DNA of 64,000 bases, taken from Pseudovibrio axinellae. GTDB taxonomy: Bacteria; Pseudomonadota; Alphaproteobacteria; Rhizobiales; Stappiaceae. The first letter of the stretch is position 1; the number at the start of each line of letters is the position of its first letter. The position numbers and the translations under genes were made by a program. Positions 27,775 through 38,125 of this stretch are shown one piece after another. The stretch lies in assembly GCF_900110875.1 (NCBI RefSeq), contig NZ_FOFM01000010.1, forward strand, positions 1 to 64,000. Reading direction: 5' to 3'. The notes beneath the pieces were generated by a model. That model did not search any database. It was not told the DNA's origin and saw nothing but the letters and a program-made list of their open reading frames with translations.

Positions 27775-28927
27775 TTCTCTCCTCCTGAGAAAGCAATTGC
27801 CTTGCTACTATGATCTTTTGAACATCGGAGGCCCCTTCATAAATGCGAAGGGCTCTGATTTCACGATAGAGTTTTTCGACGGTATTGCCAGATCGGACGC
27901 CTTCGCCCCCGTGGATTTGAACCGCCTTGTCAATTATTTGCTGTGCCTGATCAGTTGCGAACTGCTTAGCCATGGCCGCTTCACGCGATACACGTGCCGC
28001 TCCCATATCTTTCGTCCACGCAGCGCGGTAGATCAGAAGTGCAGAGGCATCAATGTCAATCGCCATCTCAGCCATATGGCCCTGCACCATTTGCATATCG
28101 GCAAGTACGCCATCACCAAGTTTGCGCGTTGTCGCGCGCGCAATGGTTTCTTCAAGTGCTCTACGTGCAAACCCAAGAGCTGCTGCTCCCACCGTGCAGC
28201 GGAACACATCCAACACCGACATCGCTATTTTGAAGCCCTGCCCAACTTCACCGATGCGGTTTGATGCTGGAATACGAAGCTGTTTGAACCCCAGCCGGGC
28301 CAGTGGATGTGGCGCCATCACATCCAGCCGTTCTTCCACCGTAAGCCCAGGTGTATCTGCAGGCACGATGAAAGCACTAATCCCTTTAGCACCGGCTGCT
28401 TCACCCGTTCTGGCAAACACAACATATACACCTGCAATGCCACCGTTCGAGATCCAGGTTTTTTCGCCATTCAAAACATAGTCATCACCATCACGAATGG
28501 CGGAAAGTTCAATATTGGCAACATCTGAGCCAGAGTTAGGCTCCGTCAATGCAAAAGCTGAGAGCGTTTCACCAGCTCTTGTCTTATTGAGCCACTGTTG
28601 CTGCTGGGAGTTGCCGAACAAACTGATCGCGCCTGTTCCCAACCCTTGCATAGCAAACGCGAAATCACCTAGGCCGTCATGGCGTGCCAATGTCTCTCGC
28701 ATGATACAAAGACTGCGCACATCCAAAGGCTTTGGATCAGACGGATCAACGGCTGATAACTTCAAAAAGCCAGCAGCTCCAAGATCGTTCACCAGTTTAA
28801 TGCAAGCAGCATCTGTGTCGGAATGGTCCGCAGGCAAGTTGATGCAACACCAACTTTCAATCGCATCGCGCAATTCGCGGTGCTTGTCTTCAAAAAATGG
28901 CCAGTCTAGAAATGTGGTATCAGCCAT
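27716..28927 (-). CDS. acyl-CoA dehydrogenase
   Basis: 403 residues of the FAD-dependent acyl-CoA dehydrogenase family. FALTEPNSGSDVAN and EKTWISNGG are the two PROSITE-type signatures; the catalytic-base region appears as RIYEGASDVQKI near the C-terminus. It oxidises the alpha-beta bond of a CoA-bound alicyclic intermediate after ring reduction. One base separates it from the enoyl-CoA hydratase gene, and it runs into the ligase gene by 59 bases. The last ~20 residues may be a divergent tail created by this overlap. Confidence 0.9.
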   Translation of the reverse strand: MADTTFLDWPFFEDKHRELRDAIESWCCINLPADHSDTDAACIKLVNDLGAAGFLKLSAVDPSDPKPLDVRSLCIMRETLARHDGLGDFAFAMQGLGTGAISLFGNSQQQQWLNKTRAGETLSAFALTEPNSGSDVANIELSAIRDGDDYVLNGEKTWISNGGIAGVYVVFARTGEAAGAKGISAFIVPADTPGLTVEERLDVMAPHPLARLGFKQLRIPASNRIGEVGQGFKIAMSVLDVFRCTVGAAALGFARRALEETIARATTRKLGDGVLADMQMVQGHMAEMAIDIDASALLIYRAAWTKDMGAARVSREAAMAKQFATDQAQQIIDKAVQIHGGEGVRSGNTVEKLYREIRALRIYEGASDVQKIIVARQLLSQEERNAGTKRTQGHLHKGQAAAS

Positions 28928-29749
28928 TTATGCGCCCTCAAACACAGGTTTTTCTTTAGCGACAAATGCGTTGTATGCCCTCTCAAAATCTTTGGTTTGC
29001 ATACAGATAGCCTGTGCCTGAGCTTCTGCTTCGATCGCTTGATCCAGACCCATGTTCCATTCTTGGTTCAGCTGTGTCTTGGTGATCCCATGAGCAAAAT
29101 TTGGCCCAGCTGTAATGCGCTGAGCCATTGTCACCGCAGCAGATTCAATTTCTTCTGATGTCGACATCGCATTGAAGTAGCCCCAGCTATAGCCTTCCTC
29201 AGCGCTCATGGAGCGACCCGTGTAAAGAAGCTCGGCGGCGCGCCCTTGACCAATGATACGCGGCAGCATTGCACAGGCGCCCATATCACAGCCGGCAAGG
29301 CCGACACGCGTAAACAAAAATGCTGTTTTTGCTTCCGGCGTTGCAAGGCGCATATCAGAGGCCATTGCCATAATAGCACCCGCCCCAACGCTGATACCAT
29401 CAACGGCTGAAATGATCGGCTTAGAGCAGTTGATCATGGCTTTCACCAAGTCCCCTGTCATGCGCGTGAACTTCAGGAGATCCTTCATGTCCATTGAGAC
29501 AAGCGGACCAATGATGTCATGCACATCCCCTCCGGAGCAATAATTGCCTTCGTTAGGCGCAATGACCACAGCATTGACGTCATCAGCATAGGCAAGATTG
29601 CGGAATGTATCACGCAGTTCGATATAGCTTTCAAAGGTCAGTGGATTTTTGCGATCTGGACGGTCAAGTTTGATAACCGCAACATCGCCTTCCATGCGCC
29701 AAAGAAAGTGATTTGGCTTCAAATCAGCCATTTTATAGGTTGTTAGCAT
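28928..29749 (-). CDS. enoyl-CoA hydratase/isomerase family protein
   Basis: 273 residues of the crotonase fold: [14 protein letters not shown] forms the first oxyanion-hole segment and [22 protein letters not shown] the second, with [20 protein letters not shown] following. Adds water to, or isomerises, the CoA-bound unsaturated ring product in the beta-oxidation-like part of the pathway. ATG 29749 follows GGAGG by seven bases and overlaps the MarR stop codon (TAATG), so I reject the longer reading from 29770. Confidence 0.9.
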   Translation of the reverse strand: MLTTYKMADLKPNHFLWRMEGDVAVIKLDRPDRKNPLTFESYIELRDTFRNLAYADDVNAVVIAPNEGNYCSGGDVHDIIGPLVSMDMKDLLKFTRMTGDLVKAMINCSKPIISAVDGISVGAGAIMAMASDMRLATPEAKTAFLFTRVGLAGCDMGACAMLPRIIGQGRAAELLYTGRSMSAEEGYSWGYFNAMSTSEEIESAAVTMAQRITAGPNFAHGITKTQLNQEWNMGLDQAIEAEAQAQAICMQTKDFERAYNAFVAKEKPVFEGA

Positions 29750-30228
29750 TATCGGGCCTCCCCTTCCCAATCACTCGCAAATACCTTCAAGGTCTCAGCA
29801 AGAACTTCAGACTCTTTCGTGGTAAAGTGAGAGAGTAACTCATTTACCCACGCGCGATGGCTTGCAGCCATTATCTCAAAATTCTCACGCCCAGCTTCTG
29901 TAAGCAGCACCACGGAGGTTCTTCGGTCTCCGTCACGCAATGTGCGCTGAACCAAGCCATCTGTGGTCAAACGATCAATTAAGCCCGTGACGTTTCCATT
30001 TGATACCATCAGGTACTTAGAGAGCTGAGACATAAGCATGCCGTCCGGCTCTCGATAAAGAGCTGCCATCACATCAAAGCGCGGCAACGTCACATTAAAC
30101 GTTGTACGCAATCGCTCTCGAAGCTCGCCCTCAATCGCGCGTGAGGCCCTAAGGAGCCTTAGCCAGAGGCGAACACGGGACTTGTCATCTGTTGTTTCCG
30201 GGTCCATTAGCACTTCCTGGGAGGTCAT
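29749..30228 (-). CDS. MarR-family transcriptional regulator
   Basis: 159 residues with a winged helix-turn-helix: [40 protein letters not shown] is the DNA-recognition region and [15 protein letters not shown] the wing. MarR proteins usually repress aromatic catabolic genes until a CoA thioester or aromatic ligand binds. It lies inside the operon, with TAATG overlaps on both sides, and the palindrome at 33433-33466 upstream of the first gene is a candidate operator, so autoregulation of the whole operon is likely. Confidence 0.9.
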   Translation of the reverse strand: MTSQEVLMDPETTDDKSRVRLWLRLLRASRAIEGELRERLRTTFNVTLPRFDVMAALYREPDGMLMSQLSKYLMVSNGNVTGLIDRLTTDGLVQRTLRDGDRRTSVVLLTEAGRENFEIMAASHRAWVNELLSHFTTKESEVLAETLKVFASDWEGEAR

Positions 30229-30980
30229 TATTGTGTCTCACCTCCTGATACAGAAACGGCCTGTCCAGTGACTGAACGGGCTCCATCACTAATGAGCCAA
30301 GCAACAGTTGCAGCGATTTCATCTGGCTGAATAAAGCGCTGTTGCGGATTATCTTTAAACAGTGCAGCGCTTGCCTGCTCTTCGCTCATCCCTGTTTTTT
30401 GCATGATGTTTTCAATCGAGCGCCTTAACATCGGTGTTTCTGTAAAACCGGGGCACACCGCATTGACCGTAATGGGCTTGCTGGCAAGCTCCAACGCAAG
30501 AGAGCGCACCATCCCGACCACACCATGCTTTGCCGCGGCGTAGTGAGAGACATATGTATAACCGCGCAACCCTGCCGTAGATGCAATCGCGATCAAACGT
30601 CCATAGTTTTTACCTTTCAGGCCTTCCAAACCCTTTTGAAAACTAAGGAATGTACCTGTCAGATTGACGTTGAGCATACGTTGGAAGCTGTCCATATCAA
30701 TCTTTGAAAAGGGCGCGGACTCCGCTGCACCAGCATTAGCAATCACGATATTCACCGGACCGTGCAGCTGAACGGCTTGTTGAAACATATCAGCAACGGA
30801 ATCTTCATTCGTCACGTCAGCTGTAACTGCACGAATTCGGTTGTTTTCAGCTGCCACCTGCTCCAGCGGTTCTGGTCTACGCCCAGTAATGGTGACGTTA
30901 ATTCCAAGGCCAGCAAGATGGCGAGCAATTTCTGCGCCAACTCCGGTCCCACCACCTGTGATAATTGCGTGTTTTTCCAA
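30228..30980 (-). CDS. SDR-family NAD(P)-dependent dehydrogenase
   Basis: 250 residues of the classical short-chain dehydrogenase fold: cofactor motif TGGGTGVGAEIARHL, NAG (ANAGAAES), catalytic Ser in IAIASTAG and YAAAK. Probably oxidises a 3-hydroxyacyl-CoA intermediate formed by the hydratase, in place of a FadB-type enzyme. Starts at TTG 30980; AAGGA eight bases upstream supports this start and there is no ATG nearby. The gene ends in a TAATG overlap with MarR. Confidence 0.88.
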   Translation of the reverse strand: MEKHAIITGGGTGVGAEIARHLAGLGINVTITGRRPEPLEQVAAENNRIRAVTADVTNEDSVADMFQQAVQLHGPVNIVIANAGAAESAPFSKIDMDSFQRMLNVNLTGTFLSFQKGLEGLKGKNYGRLIAIASTAGLRGYTYVSHYAAAKHGVVGMVRSLALELASKPITVNAVCPGFTETPMLRRSIENIMQKTGMSEEQASAALFKDNPQQRFIQPDEIAATVAWLISDGARSVTGQAVSVSGGETQ

Positions 30981-30991
30981 TTAGTTATTCC

Positions 30992-33289
30992 TTAGACCCG
31001 AACTTTCATCGTCTCAGCGCGCTCTGCCAGACGGTACAGTTGATCTCGACCAGCATGGTATGGTTCTGGCCAGTGAACGCCCTTATCACCAAGTCCAGCT
31101 GCTGCATGTAGTGTCCAATAAGGGTCAGAAAGATGTGGACGCGCAAGGCACACAAGGTCAGCGCGACCTGCCATAAGAATGGAGTTTACATGGTCAGGCT
31201 CAAAGATGTTTCCAACGGCCATCGTCTTCATACCCGCATCATTACGGATGCGGTCCGAGAACGGTACTTGAAACATGCGCCCGTATACCGGCTGTGCGTT
31301 GATACTGGTCTGACCTGCTGAAACATCGCAGATGTCAATTTCGGCCGCGTCTAGCATCCTTGCAATATCAACGGCTTCTTCTGGGCTCAAACCCTCATCT
31401 TCCACCCAGTCTGTTGCGGAGATACGAACGGACATAGGCTTTTCCTGCGGCCATATTTCCCTAACGGCTTTAATGACTTCGAGCGGATACCTCATCCTAT
31501 TTTCTAAGGACCCGCCAAATTCATCCTGGCGTTTATTGGTTAGCGGTGAAATGAAGGATGATAACAGGTAGCCATGAGCACAGTGAAGTTCGAGCATATC
31601 AAAGCCCGCAGCTTGTGCCATTTTCGCCGCGCTGACGAAGTCGGCTTTAACCCGGTCCATGTCGGCACGGTCCATCTGCTTTGGAACCTGATTGCGTTCA
31701 GACCATGGGACGTTGGATGCAGCAATGAGTGGCCAGTTGTCGCTTTTCAGCGGCGCATCCATCTCCTCCCACCCAAGCTGGGTTGAGCCTTTTGGCCCTG
31801 CATGACCGACCTGGCAACAAATCTTTGCTTGGCTGTGTTCATGGACAAAGTTTGTTATGCGCTTCCATGCCGCCTCGTGTTCGCGCTCATATAGACCCGG
31901 GCACCCTGGCGTAATACGCCCTGTGGCGCTTACGCAGGTCATCTCAACAACAACCATCCCTGCGCCGCCCTTGGCACGTTCACCATAATGCGCCAGATGC
32001 CAGTCGGTTACAGTACCATTGATCGCCTTGTACTGTGCCATTGGGGAGACAACCACCCGGTTGTTCAACTCCATGTCACGTAACATGAACGGAGCAAACA
32101 TTGGCGGACGCGGGGCATTTCCTTCCTCAAATACACCGGCCTCACTTTGGAACCAGCCCTCTGCCGTTGCCAGCCATTCAGCATCCCGCTCCCGCAAATT
32201 CTCATGAGAGATGCGTTGGGAGCGCGTAAGTAGCGAGTAGTTTAACTGGATCGGGTCGAGGTGAAGGTAGCGCTCGACGTTCTCAAACCATTCCAGCGAA
32301 TTGCGGGCGGCGGACTGGAGTTTAAGGACCTCCAAACGCCGTTCATCCTCATATTTCTGGAAGGCATCTTGAATAGAACTCTCACTGTGAAGGTAGTTTG
32401 CCAGTGCGATGGCACTTTCCATAGCAAGCTTGGAGCCTGAGCCGATTGAGAAATGCGCTGTTGCGGCGGCATCTCCCATCAGCACAAGATTTTCATGAGA
32501 CCACTTCTCACATAGCACACGCGGAAAATTGATCCATGCTGAACCACGAATGTGGTTCGCATTTGTCATCAACTCATTGCCAGCCAGATGTTTTTCGAAG
32601 ATCTTCTCACATGTACGACATGAGTCCGCTTGGCTCATATCGCCAAACCCAAACGCCTCATAGGTTTCTTCGCTACACTCTACGATGAACGTGGCGGTGT
32701 CACTGTCAAATTGATAAGCATGAGCCCAGACCCAACCGTACTCGGTCTCTTCAAAAATGAATGTGAATGCATCATCAAACTTCTGGTGTGTTCCGAGCCA
32801 AACAAATTTACATTTACGGGTGTCAATGTCAGGTTTGAAATGCGTAGCAAACTCGGTGCGGCTTGAAGAATTTAAGCCGTCTGCTGCAACAACAAGATCA
32901 TAGTCAGCCATGAACTCGGTTGCGCTTGTGTAAGCACGCTCAAACTCCATCTTCACCCCAAGTTCACGAGCCCGCTCTTGGAGCAGGAAGAGCAATTGCT
33001 TGCGACCGATGCCACAAAAACCATGCCCACTGGAAACGTTGCAGGTGCCGCGGTAATGAACAGCAATGTCATCCCAATAGGCAAAGTGCGAGCGAATGGA
33101 TTCAGCGCTTTTAGCGTCGTTTATCTTGAGATTTTCCAGGGTCTCAGCTGAAAGTACAACACCCCATCCAAAAGTGTCGTCGAATTTGTTGCGTTCAATC
33201 ACTGTGACGTCGTGTTCCGGATCACGCAGTTTCATGCTAATAGCAAAATACAGTCCTGCTGGGCCACCTCCAAGGCATATGACCTTCAT
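30992..33289 (-). CDS. two-domain aryl-CoA monooxygenase/reductase, probably 2-aminobenzoyl-CoA monooxygenase/reductase
   Basis: 765 residues. The N-terminal half (about 1-390) is a flavin monooxygenase: FAD motif [31 protein letters not shown], and [18 protein letters not shown] (second FAD motif). The C-terminal half (about 400-760) is an old-yellow-enzyme flavin reductase: [45 protein letters not shown]. This fusion is known as 2-aminobenzoyl-CoA monooxygenase/reductase of Azoarcus evansii and as salicylyl-CoA 5-hydroxylase homologues. The former hydroxylates and reduces the ring with NADH. ATG 33289 follows GGGGAG by six bases; the upstream 27 codons are not coding. First gene of the catabolic operon. 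Confidence 0.88.
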   Translation of the reverse strand: MKVICLGGGPAGLYFAISMKLRDPEHDVTVIERNKFDDTFGWGVVLSAETLENLKINDAKSAESIRSHFAYWDDIAVHYRGTCNVSSGHGFCGIGRKQLLFLLQERARELGVKMEFERAYTSATEFMADYDLVVAADGLNSSSRTEFATHFKPDIDTRKCKFVWLGTHQKFDDAFTFIFEETEYGWVWAHAYQFDSDTATFIVECSEETYEAFGFGDMSQADSCRTCEKIFEKHLAGNELMTNANHIRGSAWINFPRVLCEKWSHENLVLMGDAAATAHFSIGSGSKLAMESAIALANYLHSESSIQDAFQKYEDERRLEVLKLQSAARNSLEWFENVERYLHLDPIQLNYSLLTRSQRISHENLRERDAEWLATAEGWFQSEAGVFEEGNAPRPPMFAPFMLRDMELNNRVVVSPMAQYKAINGTVTDWHLAHYGERAKGGAGMVVVEMTCVSATGRITPGCPGLYEREHEAAWKRITNFVHEHSQAKICCQVGHAGPKGSTQLGWEEMDAPLKSDNWPLIAASNVPWSERNQVPKQMDRADMDRVKADFVSAAKMAQAAGFDMLELHCAHGYLLSSFISPLTNKRQDEFGGSLENRMRYPLEVIKAVREIWPQEKPMSVRISATDWVEDEGLSPEEAVDIARMLDAAEIDICDVSAGQTSINAQPVYGRMFQVPFSDRIRNDAGMKTMAVGNIFEPDHVNSILMAGRADLVCLARPHLSDPYWTLHAAAGLGDKGVHWPEPYHAGRDQLYRLAERAETMKVRV

Positions 33290-33622
33290 CGTTTTCTCCC
33301 CATCAGAACATATCGGTTGATCAACGCCAATCAACTGAACATGTAATGCGCTGCAAACACCCAATTTCAACTTGAGATAAGCGTGACAGGTTTCTTAAAT
33401 TATTTCAAACATAAAATATCTAAGTATAAAGCATATGTTGCATACCAAAAAATATACGTAACATATTGTGTAATATAGATTAATTATAGAAATCAGAAAT
33501 ATAAAAGGGTGAGACTTGGAATAAAAAGTACTCCGTCGCCCACCCTATATACCTTCAGAAGGTACAAATTCGCCATCTCGCAGAGCTGCGATTCTATGCG
33601 TTCATCATAAGAAGCAAAAGAT
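33290..33622 (-). promoter_or_regulatory. promoter region of the aromatic catabolic operon
   Basis: 333-base gap, strongly AT-rich between 33385 and 33500. It ends the MBL-hydrolase unit and must hold the promoter for the monooxygenase-led operon. It contains the paired palindrome listed separately. No gene is recognisable. Confidence 0.55.
33433..33466. promoter_or_regulatory. candidate MarR operator
   Basis: ATATGTTGCATA (33433-33444) and TACGTAACATAT (33455-33466) are inverted copies matching in 10 of 12 positions with their centres 22 bases apart, about two helical turns. They lie about 145-175 bases upstream of the first gene of the operon that also encodes a MarR regulator. Assignment to that regulator is inference. 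Confidence 0.45.
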
Positions 33623-34441
33623 TCATGCAACCGAATGTATTGGATACTCAATTGCCCAACCATCATAAGCAGGGCAAATGTTCTCAGGCAGTTCTGATTT
33701 AAGCTTCTGATAGTCCAAATCACAATGCAGGTTTGTGAGAACACTTTGAGCAGGCTTCATTTTGCTAACCCATTCCAAAGCGTCCTGGACGCAAAAGTGA
33801 CTTTGGTGTGGCTTTTCACGCAGAGCATCTATGATCCATGTATCCAGCCCTTCAAGAGCATGCAAACTACTGTCAGGAATGTCTTTTACATCCGGCGTGT
33901 AGGCAAGGTCCTCAAAGCGGAAACCAAGCGCATCAATATCGCCATGATTGACCTTAAATGGCAAAGCCGTGATTGGGCCACCTGCCCCTTCAATCGTGAC
34001 GTGCTCTGCGTCCGTTAAACGGTTTTCTTCCAAAATTGGCGGATAGCTTGAGCCTGGTGGGGTTGCAAAGCAATAGTCAAAGGCGGCACGAGCGCGCTTA
34101 GATGTAAAACTGTCCATATAGACAGGGATTTTGGCACGCTGCATCAATGCGTAGAACCGCAGATCGTCAATGCCGTGCAGATGGTCAGCATGGGCATGTG
34201 TGTAAAGGACTGCATCCACATGCTTGACCCCGGCAGAAAGCATCTGTTCGCGTAAATCTGGCCCGGTATCGACAAGAACCGTGGTTACCCCTTCACTGGA
34301 GAACCGCTCAACCAGAAGAGCGCACCTACGACGACGATTCTTCGGTTCATTTGGGTCGCAATGTCCCCAATCACCGCCAATTCTTGGAACGCCCGTGGAA
34401 GATCCGGAGCCCAGTATTGTGACCTTAAAATTGCTGGTCAT
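33623..34441 (-). CDS. MBL-fold metallohydrolase (PhnP-like)
   Basis: 272 residues of the metallo-beta-lactamase fold: GSGSSTGVPRIGG opens the sheet, and THAHADHLHGIDDLR is the metal-binding HxHxDH motif; NHGDIDALGF and a late HCD supply further ligands. Closest in pattern to PhnP-type phosphoribosyl cyclic phosphodiesterases and RNase Z relatives. In alphaproteobacteria a gene of this kind commonly follows tatD, as here (49 bases). ATG 34441 is chosen: the frame also opens at a TTG 12 bases upstream, but that codon forms part of the ribosome site (GAGAGGAA). Substrate uncertain. Confidence 0.82.
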   Translation of the reverse strand: MTSNFKVTILGSGSSTGVPRIGGDWGHCDPNEPKNRRRRCALLVERFSSEGVTTVLVDTGPDLREQMLSAGVKHVDAVLYTHAHADHLHGIDDLRFYALMQRAKIPVYMDSFTSKRARAAFDYCFATPPGSSYPPILEENRLTDAEHVTIEGAGGPITALPFKVNHGDIDALGFRFEDLAYTPDVKDIPDSSLHALEGLDTWIIDALREKPHQSHFCVQDALEWVSKMKPAQSVLTNLHCDLDYQKLKSELPENICPAYDGWAIEYPIHSVA

Positions 34442-34490
34442 AGTTCCTCTCAATCAATAGCGGCGATACCAACGGGACCGGTTTAGCCAA

Positions 34491-35273
34491 TTATCGTGTC
34501 TTTGGTACCTTAGAAAAAAGGCGCAGGAAGTTCTTCGTCGTCGCACTCGCCATCTCACCTTCACTTACACCAAGTGCTTCTGCCAAAATCTTATTGGTGT
34601 GTGCGACATAGGCTGGCTCATTGCGTTTTCCGCGCCATGGCTGCGGGGCAAGGTATGGTGCATCTGTTTCAACAAGCAAACGGTCCATTGGAAGCTCAGC
34701 TGCAATATCGCGCAGTTCCTGAGAACGTTTGAAGGTTAATATGCCAGAGAACGAAACATAAAGACCAAGCTCCAGGCCTTTTTGTGCCAGTTCCTTACCC
34801 GAGGAGAAGCAGTGAAGCAGCGCTGGGAAGCTGCCAATCTTCATTTCCTCTTCCAAAATGCGCATCATGTCTTCATCGGCATCCCGGCTGTGAATCACGA
34901 GTGGCAACTGAGTTTCGCGGGCCGCAGTTATATGTGTGCGTAGCACTTTTTCCTGAACATCTCGCGGGGCATTGTCGTAAAAATAATCCAGTCCAGCCTC
35001 GCCAATGGCAACTACTTTGGGGTGTTTAGCAAGCTCCAGAATCTCTTCAAGCGTAACGTCCGCCTCTTCCTCCGCCTGATGCGGGTGAGTCCCAACGGAG
35101 CAATATACGCTGTCGTAAGCTTCAGCAATTTCTTTGATCTGATCAAAACGACGGACACGTGTACAGATTGTGACCATCAACTTCACCCCGGCTTCATGTG
35201 CTCGGGAAATGATCTCATCACGCTCTTCTGCAAAATCTGGAAAGTCCAGATGACAATGACTATCAACTAACAT
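34491..35273 (-). CDS. tatD: TatD-family metal-dependent hydrolase
   Basis: 260 residues of the amidohydrolase-like TIM barrel. Metal ligands are visible in DSHCHLDF (residues 4-11), GEAGLDYFYD, VIHSRDADEDM, LLHCFSSG and LVETDAPYLAP. TatD proteins act as 3'-5' DNA exonucleases and may repair oxidised DNA or trim RNA. ATG 35273 starts right at the conserved N-terminal motif; the open frame upstream is not coding. It follows metG across an intrinsic terminator, so it may have its own promoter or depend on readthrough. Confidence 0.92.
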   Translation of the reverse strand: MLVDSHCHLDFPDFAEERDEIISRAHEAGVKLMVTICTRVRRFDQIKEIAEAYDSVYCSVGTHPHQAEEEADVTLEEILELAKHPKVVAIGEAGLDYFYDNAPRDVQEKVLRTHITAARETQLPLVIHSRDADEDMMRILEEEMKIGSFPALLHCFSSGKELAQKGLELGLYVSFSGILTFKRSQELRDIAAELPMDRLLVETDAPYLAPQPWRGKRNEPAYVAHTNKILAEALGVSEGEMASATTKNFLRLFSKVPKTR

Positions 35274-35373
35274 GGTCACAGCAAAAACGCCTCCAGCGCA
35301 AACTGTCAATAGGCCATCCAGGCCAACTGTTTCAACAACAAGAGAAACGTGTGTTCTATAACCGGTTTCTCTC

Positions 35374-35401
35374 ATAAAAAAGGGAGGCTTTTATGCCTCC
35401 C
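35374..35401 (-). terminator. intrinsic terminator after metG
   Basis: On the minus strand the sequence forms GGGAGGC-ATAAAA-GCCTCCC followed by TTTTTT: a clean rho-independent terminator 24 bases after the metG stop codon. Confidence 0.85.
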
Positions 35402-35424
35402 TCAAACCAAAATAATTTGGTTGT

Positions 35425-36981
35425 TTATTCAGCACTTTCCGGCTCTACGTAGCGTGGGAACACACCTTGTGGCTTTGGTAATTCACGGCCACCTTTAAGG
35501 CGTCCGGCTTCGCCAAGCTGTGCGAAAGTCCGTTCGTCTTCACCAAGAACTAAAAAATCCAACAGTTTTGCAGCAGATCCCGGCATAACCGGTTGAGCCA
35601 GAATACCAACCTGCCGGATGATTTCGGCAGTTGTGTAAAGAACTGTCGCCATGCGTTCTGGATCGGTTTTCTTCAGCGCCCAAGGCTCTTGAGAGGCGAA
35701 GTAGCGGTTTGCTTCTCCCACCGTTGCCCAAACACAAGCCAGTGCGTTGTGAATTTCCTGCTTGGCCATAAAGCCACGGCACTTCTCAAGCATTTCATCG
35801 GCCTGCACCAGAATTGCCTTATCTTCTGCAGAAAACTCGCCCGCAACTGGAAGCTTGCCTTCACAGTTTTTGAAAATCATGGACAAAGAGCGTTGCGCCA
35901 GGTTGCCAATATCATTTGCAAGGTCAGCGTTGATACGGTTGACCATAGCTTCATGATTGTAGTTGCCATCCTGACCAAACGGAACTTCACGCAAGAAGAA
36001 GTAACGGATCTGATCCAGACCGTAGGTTTCCACCAAATCACGCGGTGCAATGACGTTGCCAAGAGACTTGGACATCTTTTCACCGGAGTTAAAGAGGAAG
36101 CCATGCGCAAACACGCGCTCAGGTAATGGCACACCCGCGGACATCAAAAACGCTGGCCAGTACACCGCATGGAAGCGGATGATATCTTTACCAATGATAT
36201 GAGTATTGGCAGGCCAGAACTTCGCCATGCCGCCATCCATATCTGGATAGCCAAGTGCTGTGATGTAGTTGGTGAGTGCATCCACCCAAACGTACATGAC
36301 ATGCTTTTCATCACCAGGAACAGGAATACCCCAGTCAAATGTGGTGCGAGAAATAGACAGGTCTTTCAAACCGCCCTTAACAAAGCTCATAACCTCATTT
36401 CGGCGCGCATTAGGGCCGATGAAATCAGGTTGACCTTCGTAAAGCGCCATCAGTTTGTCTTCATAAGCTGACAAACGGAAGAAATAGCTTTCCTCCTCCA
36501 CCCACTCAACAGGTGTGTTTTGCGGACCGTAACGCACGCCATCTTCTCGTAGCTCGGTCTCACCTTCCTGATAGTAGGCTTCATCGCGAACAGAATACCA
36601 GCCAGCGTAGCTGTCTTTGTAAATGTCGCCAGCGTCCATCATCTTTTGCCAGATTGCCTGACAAGACTTGTAATGACGCTCTTCATTGGTCTGGATAAAG
36701 TCATCATTAGAACACCCAAGCATCTCAACCATTTCGCGGAAGAGCTTGGAGTTCTTATCGGCTAGATCTGAAGGTGACATGCCTTCCTTGACGGCGGTCT
36801 GAAGCATCTTTTGACCATGCACATCGGTACCTGTCAGAAAGTGTACTTCACGGCCATCCAGTCTCTGGAAGCGGGCCAGCACATCAGTTGCAATTGCCTC
36901 ATAGGCGTGGCCGATATGTGGCTCACCATTTGGGTAGGAAATTGCAGTTGTAATGTAGAAAGGCGTTTTTTTTTTTGTCAT
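35425..36981 (-). CDS. metG: methionyl-tRNA synthetase
   Basis: 518 residues of a class I aminoacyl-tRNA synthetase charging initiator and elongator tRNA-Met. The HIGH-type motif is PHIGHAYEA (near residue 21), [10 protein letters not shown] follows, and the KMSKS loop is [10 protein letters not shown]. There is no cysteine-rich zinc knuckle and no C-terminal dimerisation domain, giving the short form common in alphaproteobacteria. The codons after ATG form a run of 11 A (Thr-Lys-Lys-Lys-Thr), a spot prone to polymerase slippage. Fifth gene of the rlpA-dacC-tmk-holB-metG string. Confidence 0.97.
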   Translation of the reverse strand: MTKKKTPFYITTAISYPNGEPHIGHAYEAIATDVLARFQRLDGREVHFLTGTDVHGQKMLQTAVKEGMSPSDLADKNSKLFREMVEMLGCSNDDFIQTNEERHYKSCQAIWQKMMDAGDIYKDSYAGWYSVRDEAYYQEGETELREDGVRYGPQNTPVEWVEEESYFFRLSAYEDKLMALYEGQPDFIGPNARRNEVMSFVKGGLKDLSISRTTFDWGIPVPGDEKHVMYVWVDALTNYITALGYPDMDGGMAKFWPANTHIIGKDIIRFHAVYWPAFLMSAGVPLPERVFAHGFLFNSGEKMSKSLGNVIAPRDLVETYGLDQIRYFFLREVPFGQDGNYNHEAMVNRINADLANDIGNLAQRSLSMIFKNCEGKLPVAGEFSAEDKAILVQADEMLEKCRGFMAKQEIHNALACVWATVGEANRYFASQEPWALKKTDPERMATVLYTTAEIIRQVGILAQPVMPGSAAKLLDFLVLGEDERTFAQLGEAGRLKGGRELPKPQGVFPRYVEPESAE

Positions 36982-37061
36982 GTCCTAAAGCGATCTTTTG
37001 ATGCGGGATCTAAATCTGGAAAGATCTTTGAGCAAAACACCCAAAGACAACAATAAACACG

Positions 37062-38123
37062 TTAGCTTGCGTGGGCTTTCCGCAAATCAATGAGGAAAGA
37101 CAAAACAACCTGCTTCCGGTCAAGGTTCAAAGCATCTGCCGTTGCTGCAGCGCGGCCCACCTTTTCCCACAAGTCAGCCCACCTGACAAGCGCATCAGGC
37201 CTTGTGCTTGCATCTTTACGCAACTGATTGCTCAAGAATGTTCTCGCGAGCTCCAAAAACGTATTCCAAGCATCCTCTGCACCACGCCCTGCAACCTTAT
37301 CGGCAAAACTGTGAACGCGGATCATGTCCACATTGGCAGCGGTCTCTACCAAACGTGTAAACTCCTGAGCAATCTCCAGTGCGCCGCCATTGATTGCAAG
37401 TGCAGCTTGACGCAGACTGCCATCAGCCAGTGTATGCAAAGCTTGCAAATTACGTGGCGGCCCGACGTGACTTTCAGTGAGCGCTTGCTCAATAATCGGT
37501 TCATCCAGCTTGCGCATCGTAAGCTTACGACATCTGGAACGCACCGTAGGTAAAAGACGGCCTGGATTGTGCGACAGAAGGATGAACAAAGACTGTTTGG
37601 GAGGCTCCTCAAGAATCTTCAGAAGTGCGTTGGCTGCTGACTGGTTCATATCATCAGCTGAATCCACGATGCAAATACGCCAATTTCCACCAGCAGCTGT
37701 TGCCCCGAAGAAACCAGTCGTTTTACGCACCTCATCAACGGGAAGGTCTCGCTTAAAGCGCTTGGTCTTTAAGTCCCATGGTCGCCGCAAATGCAAAATA
37801 TCTGCATGCGAACCGGCAGCAACCATCTGCGCATTATGGCTTTCTGGCGGAACATAAAGACTATTGGCCGCCATAGCATGTGTCGAAAAACGATCAGGGT
37901 GTTCAAGAATAAATCGGGCAAATCGGAAAGCAAGTGTTGCCTTGCCTATGCCTTTCGGGCCACCAAGTATCCATGCATGGTGAAACCTCTGTGATCTATA
38001 TGCATCAAGAAGCTCAGTTTCGGCAATTTCGTGGCCATAAAGACGGGTTTGCTCACGTGGCAAAGGCAAGCCATCAATCTCGTCAAACTCTGGTGTCGCT
38101 TCTAGGATGGGTGCCTTAGCCAT
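37062..38123 (-). CDS. holB: DNA polymerase III delta' subunit
   Basis: 353 residues of the clamp-loader AAA+ fold. Walker A-like GGPKGIGKATLAFRF, sensor/Walker B region VDSADDMNQSAANALLKILEEPP, and SRCRKL (SRC motif) are present. It loads the sliding clamp together with tau and delta. ATG 38123 is preferred because AGGG lies five bases before it; GTG 38129 is the alternative that overlaps the tmk stop. Position directly after tmk is the usual bacterial arrangement. Confidence 0.92.
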   Translation of the reverse strand: MAKAPILEATPEFDEIDGLPLPREQTRLYGHEIAETELLDAYRSQRFHHAWILGGPKGIGKATLAFRFARFILEHPDRFSTHAMAANSLYVPPESHNAQMVAAGSHADILHLRRPWDLKTKRFKRDLPVDEVRKTTGFFGATAAGGNWRICIVDSADDMNQSAANALLKILEEPPKQSLFILLSHNPGRLLPTVRSRCRKLTMRKLDEPIIEQALTESHVGPPRNLQALHTLADGSLRQAALAINGGALEIAQEFTRLVETAANVDMIRVHSFADKVAGRGAEDAWNTFLELARTFLSNQLRKDASTRPDALVRWADLWEKVGRAAATADALNLDRKQVVLSFLIDLRKAHAS

Positions 38124-38125
38124 AT

